Positions 8,365 to 19,443 of a stretch of 64,000 bases of DNA are shown piece by piece. Made by a program: the position numbers and the translations under genes. Each line of letters opens with the position of its first letter. The first letter of the stretch is position 1. The stretch is taken from positions 192,868 to 256,867 of the forward strand of contig ML677462.1 of the NCBI GenBank assembly GCA_007922305.1, read 5' to 3'. Source of the stretch: Dermatemys mawii. Taxonomy: Eukaryota; Chordata; Testudines; Dermatemydidae. The notes below the pieces were generated by a model, which was not told the DNA's origin, did no database searches, and saw only the letters and a program-made list of their open reading frames with translations.

Positions 8365-11300
8365 CTACACAGGAACAGCTTCACTTCGATTATATAAACC
8401 CTCTTCCTCAATAGCAGCCCAAACTTTGTCCAGACAAACGGAGACATGAGGTTCCACAATGTCCTTCATTAATGCCTGCAGACATCTTTGCTTTCTGATC
8501 GAAGTATCGTACACTTCAGGTTGATTTTGTATCTCTTCTCTTCCATCGGAATTGCAGCAATCTGAGAACTTGTATATGGAAAAAAAGAAGACGATCACGA
8601 GAATGATGCTTAGACCTGCAATCTGGGGAGGAAAAAAATCAGCACATTCAGATTTGTTATTTATATTGGACTTTCTCTTTGCACGTTTTGTGTCCCACCG
8701 CGGTGGGTAGGGACGGCGTGTCATGCTGTTTACGGTTCCTGTGCACAGGTGGGGGGGTGAAGCCTTGGAGGCTTTAATGACCCAGAATCTAGTTATACAA
8801 GCCTGAGTTTGTCAAATATCATGTGGATATTTTAGCAATTTGGATCCCTCACCTGCCCCATGCCCCATCGCCCCTCACATTTCAAAACAATCCAGGTCGA
8901 GGGGAACAATGCTTCACCCCTGCTCCACCCCAGACTTTGCCCCTTTCCCCAGACCCCCATCCCACCCCTTCCCCCAAGCGTGCCCAGCCTGTCAATGAAC
9001 AGCTGTTCAGTGGTTGGCAGGAGCTGCTGGGGGGAGGGGGAGGATCTGATTGGTGGGGCCCACCCCTGGGTGCAGCAGTACCGGGTTTGCAATGGTGCCA
9101 TGGAGCCAGGTCCAGGCTCCAATGGGGCCCTGGCCCTGCCCGTTGTCAGGGCAGGGGGTAGGGCGAGAGGCTGGGAGCACCCCACGACCCCAGCCCTGAC
9201 TCTTGCACCCCCCCCATACCCAGCCCCGTAACCTTCCAGCAGGGCCGGTGAGTGTGGCCAGGGGGCAGGGTGTGAGGGGGTGGGCCTCTGGAGGTGCGTG
9301 TGGGGCTGATGGCCAGTGGGGGGGGGGGGGGTGTCTTGGGATGCGGGGGGGAGGTCTGTGTGTTGGGATGCTGGGCAGTGGGGGTCTGAGCGGGGTGCTG
9401 TGTAGTTGTGGTGGTGGGGCTGTGGAGAAGTGCATTGGGCAGTAGTGGTGCGGCTGTGTGTGTGGGAAGTTACTGCAGGGGTGGTGGGGTGCAGGCCGGC
9501 GTGCATTTGTGGTGGAGGATATGGGGGGGGGGGGGCTGTGTGGCACGGCAGGGGCCCACCCCCGAGGGGAAGGGGCAGACTGGCAGTACAGGCCTGGATG
9601 GGCCAGTGTGCACCTGGCAACTGCTGGTTTGTGTACAGTGCCCTGGCACTGGGAAGGGTGGAGTGGGGCCAGCCCCCCATGCTATTCCCCAAGGTTAATC
9701 TGGCCCTGGGGTGCTGAGTGGGTGCCCGGGGCCGTGACTTGACCTCTGAGGTGTTACCACACATACCGCTGAACCCCACAGTTACAAACAGACTGGCCAA
9801 CCACACACCTCATTTGGAAACAGAAGTGAACAATCAGACTGCAGCAGAGATAAAGAAGAAAAGAAAGCAACTACCACACAGTGCTGTGTGAAACGCAAGC
9901 AACTAACAAAGATATAGGGACAGCAGCATTTTCCTTCTGCACAGTAAAGTTTCAAAGCTTTATTAAGTCACTGTTCAGCGTTTAGTTCAGTTACGGACAT
10001 TTCAGAGTCACGAACAACCTCCATTCCCGAGAGGTTCGACTGTACAAATGAACCCCACGAAGGATACCTCTTTTCCTAATCTAGACAAAGCCAAAAAGTG
10101 AAGAAAGAAGCGTACAAAACTGTGGTTGGGATCCCGCATGTTTCAGTGCTGCTGTGAGTTTCTTTTGACAACAGAGGTCACCTGGAAAGGTAGTGTGTGA
10201 TCGTGTAATTAAAGACTACATCATAACGAAGGCAGAATTAAGACCACACAGGCAACCATAAAGCTGGCATTTCCTAACTTGGGGGCATTTGACTTCCAAC
10301 ATTAATTTTCTTTAAATGTGATCTATTTTACGTATGTGTGATGGGTTGGATCATTGAAACTCCCTTTGGCTGCCAACTGATGTGCCAAGACTACTCCTGC
10401 CCCTGCTTTCCTGCCCTGGCCGCTTGGGACTCCAGAAATCCTGTCTGGTTTGAGTCAGACTCCCAGCCTGCTGCAAACCCAGACCCAGGTTTAAGCCACA
10501 TCCCCTACTAGCTCTAGGCTTCCCTGGAAGCAGGTTAAGAAGTGTTCCTGCCTTTAGCACTCAGATGCTCAACTCGCAAAGGGGACCAAACCCTAAATAA
10601 ACCTGTTTTACCCTGTATAAAGCTTATACAGGGCAAACTCATAGATTGTTCGTCCTCTATAACACTGATAGAGAGATATTGTGATGGAGTCAGACCAGAA
10701 GGGTATAGGAGAGTGCTGGAAGGCAGGTATATCAGCCTCAGGATGTGCAGGTCCTTGTTCCCTGGATAGCCAAACAAAGGCTACTCCAGACCAATCAAAA
10801 CACCTGGGGCAAATTAAGAACCTTCTAGAAAGGAGTAGAAACAGCTAGCCTGATTGGGACACCTGAAGCCAATCAGGGACTAGCTGAATCCAGATAAAAA
10901 CCTCCCAGTTAGTCAGGTGGGCTGTGGGTGTCAGGAGCTGTGGAAGGAGGTTGTGCTGTTGGTGAGACTGAGTGGTGGACAACATATCATCCAGAAGGAA
11001 GGAGGCCCTGAGGCAAGGGTGAAGTGGAGTTTGAAGAAGCGGGGACTGCTGTGGGGAAGTAGCCCAGGGAATTGTATTGTGTTTTGTGGATAAAAGGTCA
11101 GCCATCTTAGCTGACACTATTAGGGTCCCTGGGCTAGAGCCCGGAGTAGAGGGCGGGCCTGGGCTCCTCTCCGCTCTTTCCACCTTCCATACTGGCCTGT
11201 GATGAAGGTAACTCACTAGGTGGTGACTCTTGCCAATTATACTGAGAAAGGGAGGTCACTCTGGGGCCTAGATGAGTTTCTGAGGCCCCGAAATCTGCCA

Positions 11301-13142
11301 GGAAGCGCAGGACCCACAAGTACAAACTTGGAGCTTTGTCACAATATGCACAGCTGTTTGCCACCCCAACCCCAGTACTAACACATACTCCAGGTGAATT
11401 AATAAGTAAAAAGTGACAGGTTTAAGAATAGCAGCCGCGTTAGTCTGTATCTGTAAAGAAAGCGAGGAATACTTGTAGCACCTTAGAGACTAACCAGTTT
11501 ATTTATAAACTGGTTAGTCTCTAAGGTGCTACAAGTATTCCTCGCTTTCTTTAAGTAAAAAGTGATTTTATTGAGTACAGGAAGTAGGATTTAAGTGGTT
11601 CCAAGTAGTAACAGACAGAACAAAGTGAATTAGCAAATAAAATAAAACATGCAAATCTACCTCTAATACAGAAATAAAACTGAATACAGACAAGTTCCTC
11701 ACCCTCAGATATTTCCTTTTACAGACTAGTCTCCTGCTAGTCTGGGTCCAGCTATCTCAACTGCCCCCCTCTCCCCCCCCTGCAGTCACTATCCACTGTT
11801 CCAGTTTCCTTCAGGTATTTTTGGAGGTGGAGAGGCTCTAACTTAAGCTAGCTGAAGACAATGGAGGGGTCTTCCAGGGGGGTTTATAGACTTTCTCTTG
11901 TGGGTGGAGACCCCCTCCTCTCTCCTAGGCAGAATCCAGTTAGAAAATGGAGTTTCAGAGCCACATGGGCAAGTCACATGTCTCTGCAAGACTAAGTTCC
12001 TTACCAGTCAGGCCACATTCCTGAGAACGCTCAGGTGTGGATGGGCGTCTCCAAAGTCCATTGTTGGCTTGATTGGTTCCTGATGGGACACTTACTGAGA
12101 ATAGTTCCTTCTCAGAAAGCTGCCCAACCGCTTCCCTGGGGTTATTTAGAATTAACCAAGTACACAGCCAATATTTCTAACTTGAAGTACAAAAATGACA
12201 CATGCATACTAATAGGATGAACATAACCAGTAGATCATAACCTTTATATAGGTATGTTACATGGCATACGTAGCAAAAGCATAGTCTAGTTGTATCATAT
12301 ATTTATAGACACCCCCCATAAAGCCCTAAAGTGTGCATCATCACAGTATGCTTTTAATTCACTCTTTATTTTGGATCTGTTTTGTGTGTTTTTATTTATT
12401 GCCTGAGTACCGCCAAGCAATATGTTTCAGAAAATGGAAATCAATACATCTCACATAGCATTAGCCAATCATTCTTATACAATGTTAACATTTCATGGAC
12501 AACCCTGGCTTTGGATCAAGGTATTTCCTTCAACCCTGCATTTGTAACTGTCTCATCTCTGTTAGCTAGCGTCTTTTTAAAAACTGAAAGCTGTTACCGA
12601 ACTCGTTTTAGCTAGTCTGTATTAAACATTTCAAATTGAAAGAATTCCAGAATAGACCAAAAATCCAAGACAGCGGAGAGCAAAATGCCAGAGATGGTTG
12701 AGTTTCTCATGAGAGATCCGCAATGGGATAACCTTACCTGTGATTTCACATAACTGTCACTAGGCAGTTCTGTGTTGTTTGTTGTGATGTTTCCTTTAGA
12801 TGTTTTATGTATACAAGCCACGTATCTTCCATCCAGGAGAAGAATGACAATCCATATAGCAGAAGGCAAGAAAATCTTAACAAGACACCAAAACCAGCCA
12901 CAGCAGGTACGGCAGCATCTCTTGAGATATTCTTTCTGAAAAGCTATGTTCAGCAAAAACAAAATCACAGCTGGAATACAAATATAGCAGAGGCTGTATC
13001 CTCTTCTCCATTCCTTCTCTGGACATTTAAAATCAGTTTCCATTATGTTTTCAATCCCTATCAAAATTAATGAGCAAAGAGAAGTAGATGCAATGCCATA
13101 TTCCTTATACCAAGTCTCCAAAAATTTCTTCTGAAGTGCCAT
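8365..13142 (-). CDS. CALHM-family large-pore channel-like protein, two exons
   Basis: Exon 1 is 12738-13142 (ATG at 13142-13140, product begins MALQKKFLETW) and exon 2 is 8365-8622; the donor GTAAGG and acceptor CCCCAG join in phase 0, giving 220 aa. CALHM proteins assemble into large-pore ATP/ion channels. Four hydrophobic segments are visible: about 15-33, 50-69 and 84-105 in exon 1, and IAGLSIILVIVFFFSIYKF opening exon 2. TDFKCPEKEW after segment 1 corresponds to the family CPC motif but keeps only the first Cys; VACIH after segment 3 carries one Cys. Two N-glycosylation sequons (NIT, NNT) follow. The cytoplasmic tail is about 66 residues, shorter than in mammalian CALHM4-6 (about 310 aa in total). 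A further exon inside the intron cannot be excluded. An ISRE-type motif lies upstream. Nearest relative is probably the CALHM4/5/6 group. Confidence 0.78.
8725..9736. other. CALHM-like intron: G/C-rich low-complexity DNA
   Basis: Within the intron (8623-12737). Bases 8820-9560 are C-rich then G-rich, with several G runs (for example 9318-9330 and 9524-9535). Long minus-strand proline-rich open frames reflect this composition and are not genes. Confidence 0.6.
9737..10047. mobile_element. DNA transposon remnant (mariner/Tigger-like)
   Basis: The right end, CGAACAACCTCCATTCCCGA up to CGACTGTAC, and the left segment GAGGTGTTACCACAC resemble a common turtle-type inverted-repeat element whose ends read roughly ACCTCAGAGTTACGAAC. 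The left end is decayed. Noncoding. Bases 10048-10336 show no recognisable feature. Confidence 0.5.
10337..10681 (+). mobile_element. Solo LTR-like fragment
   Basis: Starts TGTGATGGGTTGGATCA and ends GATAGAGAGATATT. It contains an AATAAA signal near 10596-10601 and the palindromic word TAAAGCTTATACAGGG, the order expected of an LTR with polyadenylation signal and R/U5. No internal coding region adjoins it. Confidence 0.55.
10682..11165 (+). mobile_element. Interspersed repeat of LTR type
   Basis: Starts GATGGAGTCAGACCAGAAGG and includes GGGGAAGTAGCCCAGGGAAT and CCCGGAGTAGAGGGCGGGCC, words I associate with a recurrent turtle repeat. It begins exactly where the preceding LTR ends. No open reading frame. 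Class assignment is uncertain. Confidence 0.45.
11362..12350. mobile_element. LTR-type retroelement remnant with nested SINE
   Basis: A/T-rich noncoding segment that ends TCATCACAGTATGC, comparable in layout to 6940-7420. It is interrupted at 11417-11551 by a SINE insertion that duplicated 14 bp of the host element (TAAGTAAAAAGTGA). Lies inside the CALHM-like intron; 12351-12737, the rest of that intron, shows nothing recognisable. Confidence 0.5.
11417..11551. mobile_element. SINE insertion with fold-back tail
   Basis: The word GCAGCCGCGTTAGTCTGTAT is the conserved body of a common sauropsid tRNA-derived SINE. The tail is present twice, head to head: arms 11454-11501 and 11506-11553 are perfect 48-bp reverse complements around a 4-base spacer. 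Direct repeats TAAGTAAAAAGTGA at 11403-11416 and 11552-11565 mark the insertion. Confidence 0.8.
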
Positions 13143-13250
13143 TTTGCCCCGCAAACCAGACCGCTGCTAACTCAGGCTCCGTGGAGAGAAACGTTGAAGT
13201 GTTTGGGTTATGTGACTCCTCTCCACTTGGTCAAATCTTTAAGCATGAGT

Positions 13251-13269
13251 GAAAATGAAAGTGAAAATA
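13251..13269 (+). promoter_or_regulatory. ISRE/IRF-type element upstream of the CALHM-like gene
   Basis: GAAAATGAAAGTGAAAATA contains three GAAA cores spaced like an interferon-stimulated response element. It lies 109-127 bp upstream of the CALHM-like ATG; such elements work in either orientation. Mammalian CALHM6 (FAM26F/INAM) is interferon- and IRF-inducible, so the position fits. The call is by motif only. Confidence 0.6.
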
Positions 13270-13289
13270 TTGTCTTTGTGATCAGCAGG

Positions 13290-13650
13290 GCCAGGAAGCC
13301 ATTGGAGAGTTGTCTAGGTCTAGGGGACAGCCCTAGGCTAATTAAGGCATGGTTCCCTGTAGACTAGGGAAGGTGGTTACAGGTAATTGGAGCACCTATA
13401 GTCGGTTAAGGTCCTCTCAGGGATCTAATAAAACCCCTGCTTCAGGCAGACCAGGGGTGTGTGAGGGAGGAGAGAGGATTGGAGTTTGTTGCTGACAACT
13501 GAAAGACCAGAGCACTAAAGGAAGGGAGACCCTGCCACAGCATCCAGAACGAAGGATAACCCTGTCCAAGGGGCAAGAAGGTAAGGAACCCACAGGGGTT
13601 GAGAGGCGCTGGGCAAACCCAGACCCCTTCCCTGCTTCCCTCCTGTACCA
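13290..13650 (+). mobile_element. Interspersed repeat, class unknown
   Basis: Contains TCTAATAAAACCCCTGCTTC and ACTAAAGGAAGGGAGACCCT, resembling a recurrent turtle repeat with an LTR-like polyadenylation signal near 13427. No coding potential. 13651-14097 contains nothing further that I recognise. Confidence 0.4.
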
Positions 13651-14097
13651 CCTTCCCAGGCCATTGGTGGGGCCCTCGGAGCCCCAAGAGAAGGAGCAAT
13701 GGGTGATGTCTTAGCCCCCCACCAAGAAAAGTTCAGGACCCACCATATCAACATCAGCCATTTTGCCACACCTTATAAAACCATCCCCATTCTTGATCAT
13801 TCCACTAAGTGCAGTTGTCTAGATATGAACATTGTTGACAAACTGCATAGTTTTGATTTCAGTGGGGTCTCCAGTAGTTAGGCTAGTTGACTAGAAACTA
13901 TTTCTAGTTTTCCACTATAGTTTATCTTTCGCATTTCCTTGGATATGATTTTGCCAACAATAATCATTCATCTCTTATGGTAGCCGCACCCTAGTTAAGT
14001 TTATAAGTGGCTGGTGACCACATCTAAGCAGTAATGTAAAACAGTTTGTAAATAACTGTCTGTCCTGGGCAGCCAATAATGCTAATGACAAAGTAAT

Positions 14098-14330
14098 CAA
14101 TAAGCCTAAGAACATCAGACCCTCTAACCCAGTGTCCTGTCCTCTGACAGTGGCCAATGTTGGGTGCCCCAGAGGGAATGAACAGAACAGAGAAGCGTCC
14201 AGTGATCCATCCCCTGTCACCCATTCCCAGTTTATGGCAAACAGAGGCTAGGGACACCATTCCTGCCCATCCTGGCTAATAGCCATTGATGGACCGATTC
14301 TCCAGGAACTCATCCAGTTAGAGTTGATCC
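14098..14330 (-). mobile_element. LINE 3'-end repeat (CR1-related)
   Basis: Words such as GGCTAATAGCCATTGATGG and GTGTCCTGTCCTCTGACAG recur in reverse at about 54380-54480 (GACAATGGCTATTAGCCAGG). Probably the 3' region of a CR1-like LINE. Noncoding. Confidence 0.45.
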
Positions 14331-14461
14331 CCTCCCCTGATTTCTTTGATCTCTCTGGCATTTATTTTGGTTCCTTCCCACCTTTTTCCATCCTTCTCTC
14401 GGCGGTTTTCTGTCTCCCCAGCACAGGGAGTGACTCATGTCTGGATTCTCTCTCTGTCCCA

Positions 14462-14894
14462 GCAGATGAAGCCGGGATGGCGAGTGAGAACGGAGTGGAG
14501 AAGTTGCAGCAGGAAGATGCTGACCCAGGAGAGCCTCGCGGGATGTTCGCATGGAGATGGAAAAGGGACACTTGCTGTGGTTAGCCACAGACCAAAGCCC
14601 AGTGAGAGTCAGCGCAGGGTGGAGGAAGCTGTCGGGAGCCGCTCACACCTTATTAGACATCGGAGCGTCGTCATGGGTGAGAGACCCTCCCCGTGCTCTG
14701 AGTGTGGGAAAAGCTTCAGCCAGAGCTCCTCTCTTATTAGACACCAGAGAATCCACAGAAGAGACCTCCCTGCTTCGTTAACATGTGCCAAGTGGGAAAC
14801 GCCTCGGCGGAGCTCACACCTGATCACACACCAGAGAATCCACACTGGCGAGAGGCCCTACACTTGCTCTGAGTGTGGGAAAAGCTTCAGTTGA
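14462..14894 (+). pseudogene. Broken C2H2 zinc-finger gene exon
   Basis: An acceptor-like TGTCCCAGCAG precedes an acidic spacer (ADEAGMASENGVEKLQQED) typical of the start of the last exon of sauropsid KRAB-type zinc-finger genes. That frame ends at a stop near 14584. The finger region continues in another frame: GERPSPCSECGKSFS..LIRHQRIH, a degenerate finger, then HTGERPYTCSECGKSFS followed at once by TGA. Two complete C2H2 fingers at most remain, where such genes usually have many. The frameshift, the finger lacking cysteines and the early stop argue for a pseudogene. Intact versions would bind DNA as repressors. No upstream KRAB exon was found. Confidence 0.75.
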
Positions 14895-15308
14895 TGCTCA
14901 GGCCCTGTCACTCCTCAGGGAATACACATGGGACAATGCCATAAATGTCTTGACTAAGGCTGGCCTAAATCGTTATTTTTTTAAAGAAATACCCAGGGTC
15001 ATTCCCACATGTTGTGTCCTGTCCAGAGCTTCGCACAGTGGCCTGGGCTGGGGTCTCTCATCTCCCGCCGGTGAGCGGCTTGCTTCTGCCTTTTGCAGCT
15101 CATCTTTTTGGGAGGCGAATGTCATGATCCTTTCAGTCAACTCTGGAGTATTATGAGGAACCAGAGCGCATGTCCGTCCTGCCAGGAAGACCCAACCCCC
15201 CTTTCAGAGACTTACTCCCTGTCCTGCAGGACGGGCAGATGTGGAGCTGTCTGGCTCCCTGGGCACAGAAAGCCACAGTGGAGCCCAGAGAGAGCTTCTG
15301 ACGTGGCA

Positions 15309-15345
15309 GCCGTGGTCGTACAGTGGTTAGTACGCTGCATTTGTA
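15309..15345 (+). pseudogene. tRNA-like 5' half (His-type) relic
   Basis: GCCGTGGTCGTACAGTGGTT and the following bases up to GCTGCAT match the acceptor and D arms of tRNA-His with few changes; similarity stops in the anticodon arm. It has A-box sequence but no B box, so it is not a working gene. 14895-15308 and 15346-16790 show no other recognisable feature; 15900-16430 is GC-rich. Confidence 0.45.
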
Positions 15346-16843
15346 ACCCATGTGCTAATAGGGAGATAGCTCTTTAAGAGACCTCATGGGTCTGGGTCAT
15401 TGTTGCTAGCCAGGAAGTTTCTGGAATGTGGGTGGGGTAGTTTTGGGGTAGGCTCCGGTAGGTTCTCTGCAGCTGGGCTCAGAGTGCAAGGAGGCAGGGC
15501 AGCCCCTCTGCAAAGGGCCACGGGCATTGGGAGAAGCTGAGCCCAGGAGCAGTAAACCGGCCGTTTGCCTGAACTCGGAAGCATCTTGCAGCCGCTCAGT
15601 AACACTGAGAGGCCTGTAACAGAGAAGTCGGGGAGATGTCGATTATAGGAAGGGGAAATTGGGAGGGGAAATTAATTTCTTCTATTTGAATTGCAGGCTT
15701 CGGATGCTATTTGATTTCAGCCGAACATTGTCTCCACGAGGGCGATTCCCCGACCTTTCTGTAAATGAAAGTGGGGAAGAGGGAAGAGTCGTTGCTGTTT
15801 TTGCTATTCTCAGTTTTAGCCTCTTCTCTTCCCAGAGTTTATTTTAAAAATCTGCACGCGTCACTGAGTGGTTGGACCAGGGCTGGTTCCAGGCACCAGC
15901 AAAACAAGCCGGTGCTTGGGGCGGCACATTTCTGGGGGCAGCATTCTGGTTGCTCGGCCCGCAGGCCTGAGAGGGGCAGGAGCTCCTCCTGGGCCAGCCC
16001 CTGGCCTGACTCCCTAGCCAGACATCAGTGGCCAGGGAGGCTGAGGTCTCCGCACACCAAGGGCCGGAGGGGGAGGGATGTTGGTGGAGGGAGCAGCCCC
16101 AGCGCAGCGTGTGAGGCAGGGGCACTAAGCGGCCACTCCGCCAGCCAGGGGGTTGCCGCCCGGCAGGGGAGCCGGGGTGGGATGGAAACTGTTTCCCTTG
16201 GCGAGTCTTTGATGCCTTCCCTGAAGTGGAAGGGATTGGGTTGGTGAGGGGTGGCTCTGCCCCATGTCGGAGTGCGAAGGGGACTGTGCAGGGGGGGAGG
16301 GAGGGGGAATGCGGCATGCTCTGGGGAGGTGGGGCTGAGAATTTGGAGAGGGGGTTGGAATGGGGCGGGGAAGGGGGTGGAGTTGAGGTGGGGCGTGTGA
16401 CAAAAAAGGTGAGGTGGGGGAGGCAGCCAAACATTTTTTTGCTTGGGGTGGAAAAAGTCCTAGAGCTGGCCTTGGGTTGGTCAAACAGCTGACTGGCTAG
16501 CAGTGATTTCGGGAGAGGAAGAGTCTGCCTGAGTTCCAGCTGAAAATCCCGACAAGCCAGCGGAGGGAAGATGCTGCTTTTGACTCAGCAGCCTGGATAG
16601 ATTCGGCCACTTCCTCGCCAGTGCCCGTCACAGCCGCCTTTTAATCAGCGCCGGGCACCTGGGTGGATTCTTTCCGATGCGCCTCCACAAAGGGGCCTCT
16701 TCTTTAACCAGCAATTGCCAGCCGGGCCTAGGAGGGCTTTTCCCTTTCCTGGAAGGAGAAAGGAAAATGTGAGTGGAGGAGACAAAAGACAGAGAGCCGG
16801 ACACCACCGGGAGTTGAACCCAGGGTTTTGTTATACAGATAAA

Positions 16844-17700
16844 ACTACACAGGATCTTTTCAGGGGACAAGACAATAATGTCACATTTATTATAACACAA
16901 TTTGATTTATAACCAATAGCTAATATCTAATACCTATGTATACACAACACACATACACACACACCCACACACACTAGATGTTCTGCAGCTGCTGTATAGT
17001 TACCCGTCCTGAACGTAGCTTGAGTCCATGGCTTGGGTTCGCAGCTTGGGATCATAGCTTGTGGCGGCTAACTGGCCAAGACAGCCAGGCACAAGGAGGG
17101 GTTGGGTCTCTGTCGGGCGCGCACCGATACCCCTTGATGTTGGCAGCAGAACGTTACCCAAAGTCTCCCATCTCACCCATCCTTTTTATAGGCTTCTAGT
17201 TTGAATCCAGCACCTCTAGGTCTTGCTGTGTCATGCTGCCTCTGGGATCTGTATTGATCACCCGTCAATTGCAGACGTGACTTTCAGCCTTGGACCTGGC
17301 TTTGATGTTCCTTTAATTGGACCTTTGTTTTTTTCTCTTTAGGGTGGACTCCTCTGACTTTGTCAGGGCTGTTGTCTGCATCTTCAGCCGTTGGTGTTCA
17401 CACTTTTCATCAGGACGGGCTGGAGGTTGATTCCATCATCCATGCATCCCTCATTCACACATCGAAACTAATCAGGTTACATCAGGGTTTTACAGAATGA
17501 CTTTTACAGCAGGGTTTACAAAATGGAGTGAACATTTTAAAATGGAGTTTAAGACAAGTTAAAATGGAGTTTGGGTTACAATATGGACAAGTGTAAGAAA
17601 TGGCAGACAATGGACAATAGATAATATAGAATGGCAAACAGTGAGCAGACGTTATATTGTTGAAACAGTGCAAGTTTAAATACTTTAAGTAGCAATTGGA
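16844..17700 (-). mobile_element. LTR-type element, minus orientation
   Basis: The segment CACAGGATCTTTTCAGGGG with a nearby polyadenylation-like TTTATT recurs at 50908-50960, indicating a shared repeat whose 3' end faces left. Further right are three copies of AAAATGGAGT (17518-17570). Noncoding. Just left of it, 16800-16835 resembles a tRNA T-arm or primer-binding-site sequence (ACCGGGAGTTGAACCC). Limits are approximate. Confidence 0.45.
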
Positions 17701-17890
17701 TTGAAAGTGAAATTCACAAGGGCAGCTGCCAGAACAGCTGTGGTTCTTAACAAAACATCTTAATTGTCAATTAGTCAGTTATTGGGGTACTCGGTTTTGT
17801 GAATGAATGAAGTTTCATTCATAAAACTTTACTTATGAAGTGTAACATGAACAACTTACAAACAATTTCATTTATCAGTTCTACAATTTC

Positions 17891-17933
17891 CTGTTTGCTA
17901 GACAGGTGCTTTACCCAGCTTAGCCATGGCGCC
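17891..17933 (-). pseudogene. tRNA-Thr-like 5' half relic
   Basis: On the minus strand this reads as acceptor, D arm and anticodon arm of a tRNA very close to the intact tRNA-Thr at 42263-42336 (GGCGCCATGGC.. and CCTGTCTAGCAAACAGG). The anticodon position is AGC instead of AGT. The T arm and 3' acceptor are missing, so the gene is not functional. 17934-18365 holds nothing else recognisable. Confidence 0.6.
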
Positions 17934-18365
17934 CCTCTCCTGTTGTATCTGATGGTCCAACTTCATACTGGCCCATTCCAAAGCAGAGATTTAATCTAGT
18001 TCACGCAAGACCTGAAGACATGGAGCTGCCTGGCTCTTTCTCTCTGGAGCTCGCCTTTCTTACGCCATCGCTACAATAGCGCTTGGGTCGGCAAAACTTT
18101 CCTCACTCAGGGGTGTGAACTGCGCCCCCCGAGCGACGTAACTTTTCCCGGCATAAACACTCGGGTGCACAGCCCCGCGTTGGCGGGAGACGCTCTCTTC
18201 CCCCCAGCTCGCGGGGCTGGTTTTATCATGTTGAACGCGGCGGCGAGAGCGACCTTCCAGCGACGCAGCTGGAAGCTTGTACATGTAGACGTGGCCTTAC
18301 TATGGGAACCCTTACCTGCTCCTGCCTGTCATCCCTCAGGGATTTCTCCCCTCTAGGGCCTGGGT

Positions 18366-19230
18366 AGGGTGACCAGATCGCAAGAGCGAAATATCAGGAC
18401 ACACTGGGCGAGCGGGTGGGGAGGTGTAAGGATATTTTGCGCCCTAGGCAAATTTTTTACCTTGCACCCCCCTCCCCTTTTCCCGGAGCATTGCTTATTA
18501 GAAATGTTTTAAATGAATATTGGATAATATAACGTAGCACGGGGCAGAGGGGTGGGATGTGGGGGGGGGGAAGCTCTGGCTGGGGCCGGAGGTGAGGGGT
18601 TTGGGGTGTGGGAGGGGCTCAGGGCTTGGGTAGAGGGTTGGGGTGCAGTGGGGGGGAAGCTCTGGCTGGGGGTGTGGGCTCTGGGCGGGGGTAGGGCGGG
18701 GGATGAGTTTGGGATGGGTGCAGACAGGCTGCTCTGGGACTGGGGCCAGAGAGGAGGACTCCCCCCAGCCCTTTCCCTGCCGGCAGCAGCAAGCTCTGGG
18801 CGAGGGGGGGCCCCTTTCCTGCCCCCCCCATCACTAGCAGGAGACGCGGGCGGGCACTAGGACCCTGCGGCGGCAGTGGCTGCAGGGAGAGACCCAGGGA
18901 CGCTTTGGCTCTGAGGGCACCGAGGTGCCTGGGGGCAGCAAGGGGGGGGCGGGGGACACTTGGGGGAGGCGCGGGGGGGGCGGAGCTGGGGGTTCTCTGC
19001 CCCCCCCGCCTACAAGCCCCATCCCTGCAGCTCGCCACGTGGAGACCCCCCCCCTCCCCGGGGCCACGTGCCCCTGCGGAGCTGCCCCGGGCAGAAGCAG
19101 CGACCGGCGCCTGGTCCCCTGCGGTCCCAATATCGGAACAACAGGGCGCCCGCCGATGCACGGTCCGGACGCGGGACAAGCCCCCTAAAATCGGGACTGT
19201 CCCGATAAAATCGGCACGTCTGGTCACCCT
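18366..19230. mobile_element. Long derivative of the family A element
   Basis: The left end AGGGTGACCAGAT and right end GTCTGGTCACCCT are inverted matches, and 19180-19230 repeats the family A start (TCGGGACTGTCCCGATAAAA) in reverse. Between them lie about 800 bp of GC-rich DNA with G runs (18559-18700) that the short copies lack. Either this is a longer member or two copies bracket unrelated DNA. No protein recognised. Confidence 0.45.
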
Positions 19231-19443
19231 GAGGGGAGCAAGGGGCATGAACAGGGGGAAGAGGGGTGCGACCCTCGAAACTGGGGGACCCGTGACTTAA
19301 GGGATGATGTAGACAAGCCCTTAGTGGTGCTAAATCTCTGCCCTATGAAATGTCTGAAGCGAAGATCCTCATCTGAGAAAGCGTTCGCAGGCTCTTCGAT
19401 GGTGGGTATAAAATGTGTGTGTGTGTCTGTTTGAGCCCCGTTA

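Noticed and set aside
13143..13154. Extending the CALHM-like protein four codons upstream
   Set aside because: The upstream codon is TTG, not ATG; MALQ at 13142 is the first true ATG in frame.
16799..16840. Complete tRNA gene on the minus strand
   Set aside because: Only a T-arm-like stretch is present; no D or anticodon arms can be folded with it.
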